Below, in pieces: positions 59,759-64,000 of a stretch of DNA of 64,000 nucleotides. The DNA is from Neobacillus thermocopriae (GTDB taxonomy: Bacteria > Bacillota > Bacilli > Bacillales > Cytobacillaceae). Position 1 is the first letter of the stretch. Each line of letters starts with the position of its first letter. Where the stretch lies: contig NZ_JAAIUV010000002.1 of the NCBI RefSeq assembly GCF_010975035.1, forward strand, positions 124,001 to 188,000, read 5' to 3'. The notes under the pieces are model-generated. The model made no database searches. It was not told the origin of the DNA and saw nothing but the letters and a program-made list of their open reading frames with translations. The position numbers and the translations under genes are program-made.

Positions 59759-61288
59759 ATGGAATATGTAATAGAAATGCTCAACATTCGTAAAGAATTT
59801 GGAAATTTTGTTGCGAATGATAACATTACTTTGCAATTAAAAAAAGGGGAAATTCATGCATTACTCGGTGAAAATGGTGCAGGGAAATCGACTCTAATGA
59901 ACGTTCTATTCGGATTATATCAACCAGATGGTGGGGAAATCCGGGTAAAAGGAACTCCAGTAAAAATTTCAAATCCGAATGTTGCAAATGATTTAGGGAT
60001 TGGAATGGTGCACCAGCATTTTATGCTTGTCGACACATTTACAGTCACTGAAAACATTATTCTTGGTAGAGAGATTACGAGTGCGGGCAAAATCGATTTG
60101 AAAAAAGCTGAGCAAGAAGTACGTCAAATTTCTGAACGTTATGGTTTATCGGTTGATCCACAGGCGAAAATCTCAGATATTTCTGTCGGTATGCAGCAAA
60201 GAGTTGAAATTTTAAAAACTTTATATCGTGGTGCAGAGATACTCATTTTTGATGAACCGACTGCTGTATTAACCCCTCAGGAAATAAAGGAATTAATACA
60301 AATAATGAAAACGCTTATTAAGGAAGGAAAATCCATTATCCTGATCACGCATAAGCTTAAGGAAATTATGGAAGTGGCTGATCGTTGTACGGTTATTCGT
60401 AAAGGTAAGGGCATCGGTACCGTTAATGTTAGTGAAACCAATCCGAATGAACTGGCAAGTTTGATGGTTGGTCGAGAAGTAGTATTTAAAACAGAAAAGG
60501 TAGAAGCAACACCAAAGCATGATGTTCTTGAGGTAAAAGATTTAACTGTTAAAGATGCACGTGGTGTGACAGTGGTTAATGGACTCAATTTAACAGTCCG
60601 TGCCGGTGAGATTGTAGGGATTGCTGGTATAGATGGTAATGGACAATCGGAATTGATTGAAGCAATCACTGGATTACGCAAAGCCGAAAGCGGCAGCATT
60701 AAGGTAAATGGCAAGGAATTAATTAATCTTTCACCAAGAACCATTACAGAATCTGGTGTAGGTCATATTCCGCAGGACCGTCATAAACATGGATTGGTGT
60801 TGAACTTCCCTATAGGGGAAAATATGGTTTTACAAAACTATTACCAAAAACCTTACTCCAAAAATGGAGTGTTAAATTTTCATAAGATTTATGAGCAAGC
60901 AAAAAAATTGATTCGTGAGTTTGATGTTCGGACTCCAAGTGAATATACGTTAGCCCGTGCACTTTCAGGTGGTAACCAACAAAAGGCGATTATTGGTCGT
61001 GAAGTGGATCGGGATCCAGATTTATTGATTGCTGCACAACCAACCCGTGGTTTAGATGTTGGAGCTATTGAATTCATTCATAAACGGTTAATTGAACAGC
61101 GGGATAAAGGAAAAGCTGTTTTGCTTGTTTCTTTTGAATTGGATGAAATCATGAATGTCAGTGACCGTATCGCCGTAATTTATGAGGGGAAAATTGTAGC
61201 TATTGTCAATCCAAAAGAAACCGATGAACAAGAGCTTGGATTGCTAATGGCTGGGTCGAATAGAAAGGAAGCGGGTGCACATGTCTAA
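59759..61288 (+). CDS. nupO: Nucleoside ABC importer, ATP-binding protein
   Basis: 509 residues with two ABC modules, as in NupO/RbsA. First: GENGAGKST (37-45), signature ISVGMQQRVEIL, LIFDEPTAVLTP. Second has a degenerate Walker A (GIDGNGQSE) but signature LSGGNQQKAIIGRE. ATG 59759 chosen over GTG 59750, which lies in GGGAGTGAG. Overlaps the next gene by eight bases. Confidence 0.93.
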   Translation: MEYVIEMLNIRKEFGNFVANDNITLQLKKGEIHALLGENGAGKSTLMNVLFGLYQPDGGEIRVKGTPVKISNPNVANDLGIGMVHQHFMLVDTFTVTENIILGREITSAGKIDLKKAEQEVRQISERYGLSVDPQAKISDISVGMQQRVEILKTLYRGAEILIFDEPTAVLTPQEIKELIQIMKTLIKEGKSIILITHKLKEIMEVADRCTVIRKGKGIGTVNVSETNPNELASLMVGREVVFKTEKVEATPKHDVLEVKDLTVKDARGVTVVNGLNLTVRAGEIVGIAGIDGNGQSELIEAITGLRKAESGSIKVNGKELINLSPRTITESGVGHIPQDRHKHGLVLNFPIGENMVLQNYYQKPYSKNGVLNFHKIYEQAKKLIREFDVRTPSEYTLARALSGGNQQKAIIGREVDRDPDLLIAAQPTRGLDVGAIEFIHKRLIEQRDKGKAVLLVSFELDEIMNVSDRIAVIYEGKIVAIVNPKETDEQELGLLMAGSNRKEAGAHV

Positions 61289-62330
61289 ACGCTTAACAAA
61301 TATATTAACACCAATTATTGCTGTATTACTTGGTATTCTCGTTGGTACGATTATTATGTTGGCTAGTGGTTATGATCCGGCTGCTGCCTATATTGCTTTA
61401 TGGAATGGAGCATTTGGCGATATTTATTACATTGGAGAAGTGATTAGACAGTTTACTCCTTACATTTTAGCGGGGTTAGCTGTAGCATTTGCCTTCCGTG
61501 TTGGTTTGTTTAATATCGGTGTTGAAGGTCAATTTATCGTTGGCTGGACCGCAGCAGTTTGGGTGGGAGTTGCATTTGAACTTCCACGTATTATTCATTT
61601 ACCTTTAGCCATTTTAGCTGCGATGATTGCTGGTGCGTTATGGGCGTATATACCAGGTTTATTAAAAGCTCGTTTTCGTGTACATGAAGTTATTGTTACG
61701 ATCATGATGAACTATATTGCATTACACGTAACAAACTATATCATCAGAAATGTTTTGGCATCTAAAAGTGGTGACAAAACAGATCTTGTCAAGGAAACAG
61801 CATCTTTACGTTCTGAGCTGCTTCAAAGTATGACGGACTATTCTCGCTTACACTGGGGAATTATCTTAGCCATCATATGTTGTTTCATTATGTGGTTCTT
61901 ATTAGAAAAAACAACCCGTGGATTCGAATTGCGTGCGGTAGGGTTTAACCAACATGCTGCCCAATATGCCGGTATGAATGTGAATAGAAACATTATTCTT
62001 TCTATGCTCATTTCAGGGGCATTTGCCGGATTGGCCGGTGCAATGGAAGGATTGGGCACATTTGGATATGCTGCTGTTAAAGGTGGATTTACTGGTGTAG
62101 GATTTGAAGGTATTGCGATTGCTTTATTAGGTGCCAATACAGCTTTAGGAGTATTCTTCTCGGCGATCTTATTTGGCATATTAAAAGTTGGATCATTAAA
62201 CATGCCACTTGAAGCAGGCGTACCAAATGAACTAGTAAATATTATTATTGCATTGATTGTATTCTTTGTCGCTTCAAGTTATATCATTAGAGTATTTCTT
62301 GAACGATTCAGTAAGAAAGGGGTGAAGTAA
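61281..62330 (+). CDS. nupP: Nucleoside ABC importer, permease 1
   Basis: 349 residues, about nine membrane segments, BPD_transp_2 type: GLAVAFAFRVGLFNIGVEGQ, and the cytoplasmic FELRAVGFNQHAAQYAGMN coupling segment. ATG 61281 preferred to GTG 61275. Followed by the second permease at once. Confidence 0.93.
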   Translation: MSKRLTNILTPIIAVLLGILVGTIIMLASGYDPAAAYIALWNGAFGDIYYIGEVIRQFTPYILAGLAVAFAFRVGLFNIGVEGQFIVGWTAAVWVGVAFELPRIIHLPLAILAAMIAGALWAYIPGLLKARFRVHEVIVTIMMNYIALHVTNYIIRNVLASKSGDKTDLVKETASLRSELLQSMTDYSRLHWGIILAIICCFIMWFLLEKTTRGFELRAVGFNQHAAQYAGMNVNRNIILSMLISGAFAGLAGAMEGLGTFGYAAVKGGFTGVGFEGIAIALLGANTALGVFFSAILFGILKVGSLNMPLEAGVPNELVNIIIALIVFFVASSYIIRVFLERFSKKGVK

Positions 62331-62331
62331 A

Positions 62332-63291
62332 GTGAGCTTAATGGATATTTTAATGATCGTTGTTCCATCCACCTTATTATGGGCTGCTCCACTTGTCTTC
62401 ACTGCATTAGGCGGTATTTTCTCCGAGCGTTCCGGTGTCGTAAATATCGGTCTTGAAGGTTTAATGGTTATCGGTGCTTTTTCAGCAATTGTATTTAATC
62501 TTACCTTTGCTGATACATTTGGAGAGGCTACACCTTGGATTGCTGTTCTGTTTGCGATGGTGACTGGAGCATTATTTTCAGTTTTGCATGCTGTTGCTTC
62601 CATCACTTTCCGTGCAGACCATACGGTATCCGGTGTGGCGATTAACTTATTGGCTACTGGACTCACTTTGTTTCTTGTAAAACTGATTTATGATAAAGGT
62701 GAAACAGGAATCATCAGCCAACCTTTTAGTAAAATTGATATCCCAGTTTTAAAGGATATTCCTTTTATCGGAAAAATATTGTTCCAAAATACTTACTGGA
62801 CTTCATTTGTCGCTATTATTGCAGCGGTGATTGTTTGGTATATCATTTATAAGACACCATTTGGACTTCGTCTACGCTCAGTTGGTGAACATCCGATGGC
62901 GGCAGACACGATGGGGATTAATGTAACAAAAATGCGTTATTTAGGTGTTATTATTTCTGGTGCGTTTGGTGGAATAGGCGGAGCTGTATATGCCCAGGCT
63001 ATTACTTCCAATTTCAGCCATGCGACTATTAGTGGCCAAGGATTTATGGCACTAGCAGCGATGATTTTCGGAAAATGGCATCCACTTGGTGCACTAGGAG
63101 CCGGTTTATTCTTTGGTTTTGCACAAAGTATTAGTATTATTGGCTCTAGTTTGCCATTCTTAAAAGAAATTCCAAGCGTATATTTATTAATCGCACCATA
63201 TGTATTAACCATTCTCGCGCTAACTGGTTTTATTGGTCGAGCTGATGCACCAAAAGCTGTAGGTACTCATTATATTAAAGGAACGAGATAA
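62332..63291 (+). CDS. nupQ: Nucleoside ABC importer, permease 2
   Basis: 319 residues, about nine membrane segments: VFTALGGIFSERSGVVNIGL, GLRLRSVGEHPMAADTMGIN coupling segment, ISGQGFMALAAMIFGKWHP. GTG start after AAAGGGGTGAAG, one base after nupP. Completes binding protein-ATPase-two permeases. Confidence 0.93.
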   Translation: MSLMDILMIVVPSTLLWAAPLVFTALGGIFSERSGVVNIGLEGLMVIGAFSAIVFNLTFADTFGEATPWIAVLFAMVTGALFSVLHAVASITFRADHTVSGVAINLLATGLTLFLVKLIYDKGETGIISQPFSKIDIPVLKDIPFIGKILFQNTYWTSFVAIIAAVIVWYIIYKTPFGLRLRSVGEHPMAADTMGINVTKMRYLGVIISGAFGGIGGAVYAQAITSNFSHATISGQGFMALAAMIFGKWHPLGALGAGLFFGFAQSISIIGSSLPFLKEIPSVYLLIAPYVLTILALTGFIGRADAPKAVGTHYIKGTR

Positions 63292-63303
63292 ACATGATTA
63301 TAG

Positions 63304-63333
63304 GACTCTCAGTTTTAACTGAGGGTCTTTTTT
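63304..63333 (+). terminator. Intrinsic terminator of the nucleoside importer operon
   Basis: GACTCTCAGTT (63304-63314) and AACTGAGGGTC (63317-63327, one T-G), then six Ts. Confidence 0.88.
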
Positions 63334-63364
63334 ACATGAAAGTAAAATGATTTTTAACTATGAT

Positions 63365-63472
63365 TTAGCAGTGAAATGTCATCGGCTTATTGCTTAGTTG
63401 AAGAGCTTCACTTAGAAAGGCTTCGGCAGCATCAACATCGCACGACCGAAGTCGATAGCTTTTGAGAGGATA
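63365..63472 (-). pseudogene. Decayed DDE transposase fragment (IS6-like, tentative)
   Basis: The minus strand reads CDVDAAEAFLSEALQLSNKP then MTFHC and a stop at 63365-63367; just upstream but one frame over is KAIDF. The order (T/A)IDF, a short gap, D--AA--F----AL---KP resembles the middle of IS6-family transposases. No start, no full domain and no inverted repeats are visible. It occupies most of the otherwise gene-less 63334-63600 region. Confidence 0.4.
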
Positions 63473-63616
63473 TCAAACGCTGTTTACCAGGGCTTTTGCT
63501 TTTCTTATTACTTGATTTGACGATGCAATTTAGTATAGGTTTTAGTAGGATGGAAAAAATATAAAGAAAATTGTTTACATATGATATATGAGGACCTTTA
63601 AAAAGGAGGAAAATTG

Positions 63617-64000
63617 ATGGAAGCTGCCGTTGAGAAAATCATTCAAATGCAAGGGTATAAACTTCATGTAATAAAAACAGATAAATTTAAAACAAATACG
63701 ATCGTATGGAGAATGAAGGCACCTTTAACGAAGGAAGATGTTACTAAAAGGGCACTTCTTCCTCATGTTTTACAGTCGAACACAGCAAACCATCCAACAA
63801 CTGCGGGCTTGCGTTCCTATCTAGATGATTTATATGGAGCCACCCTTTTTGTTGATTTAGCTAAAAAGGGTGAATACCATATCATGAGTTTTTACGTGGA
63901 AATGGCCAATGAAAAATTTCTAAGTGATCCCACTCCATTATTGAAAAAAGGTTTAGAGTTATTGTCTGAAATTTTAACCAATCCAAATGTAAAAGGAAAT
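63617..64000 (+). CDS. ymfF: M16-family peptidase homologue YmfF (3'-truncated by window edge)
   Basis: Open to the window end, 128 residues seen. Starts MEAAVEKIIQMQGYKLHVIK with ATG 63617 seven bases after AAAGGAGG; an in-frame TTG precedes it. RSYLDDLYGATLFVDLAKKG corresponds to the first M16 domain, but no HxxEH zinc motif appears where expected, as in YmfF proteins, which pair with the second M16 protein YmfH. Identification rests on context after spoIIIE/ymfC and these segments. Confidence 0.75.
   Translation, partial: MEAAVEKIIQMQGYKLHVIKTDKFKTNTIVWRMKAPLTKEDVTKRALLPHVLQSNTANHPTTAGLRSYLDDLYGATLFVDLAKKGEYHIMSFYVEMANEKFLSDPTPLLKKGLELLSEILTNPNVKGN

Noticed and set aside
63421-63456. CTTCGG...CCGAAG hairpin as a terminator or small RNA
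   Set aside because: No T-run or promoter; better explained as part of the decayed transposase-like segment.

Overview
The window is low-GC, almost fully coding and almost entirely plus strand, with strong AGGAGG-type ribosome binding sites. Gene order from smc-ftsY-ffh to the spoIIIE region is the conserved chromosomal backbone of the Bacillaceae. dpaA/dpaB (dipicolinate synthase), spoIIIE, tepA, ymxH and ylxY show an endospore former. Gene order differs from both Bacillus subtilis and the B. cereus group at several joints, so I assign it to Bacillaceae without a species.

Layout: (1) 1-8.6 kb: the end of smc, the SRP genes ftsY, ylxM and ffh, then rpsP-khpA-ylqD-rimM-trmD-rplS. (2) 8.7-14.5 kb: lepB, rbgA, rnhB, sucCD, dprA. 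(3) 14.8-21.5 kb: topA, trmFO, hslVU, codY. (4) 21.6-29.2 kb: rpsB, tsf, pyrH, frr, then isoprenoid/phospholipid genes uppS-cdsA-dxr and rasP. (5) 29.3-44 kb: polC, the nusA-infB operon, truB, ribF, rpsO, pnp. (6) 44-57.4 kb: ylxY, mlpA, ymxH, dpaAB, asd-dapG-dapA (diaminopimelate, lysine and spore dipicolinate), rnjB, tepA, ylzJ, spoIIIE. (7) 57.6-63.3 kb: a GntR regulator and a four-gene BMP/nucleoside ABC importer. (8) A decayed transposase-like fragment and the start of an M16 peptidase homologue at the right edge.

The genes mostly serve replication, translation, RNA turnover, envelope precursors and sporulation. dapA-pathway enzymes feed peptidoglycan, and dpaAB divert the DapA product to dipicolinate in the mother cell. 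CodY and the GntR regulator suggest nutritional control of purine nucleoside uptake.

I found no prophage, CRISPR array, rRNA/tRNA cluster or defence island, and no clearly new multi-gene system. The most interesting signals are between genes: a structured leader plus terminator before tsf, a nested-hairpin leader before rpsB, a pseudoknot-capable leader before dapA, a near-perfect Fur-box-like site before hslV, a cre-like site on the sucCD promoter, and three copies of one operator-like motif around the GntR/nucleoside importer locus. Several genes usual at this locus in relatives are absent: xerC (codV), the fla/che operon, ylqG/ylqH and proS. All functions are inferred from recognised motifs and synteny; no searches were run.
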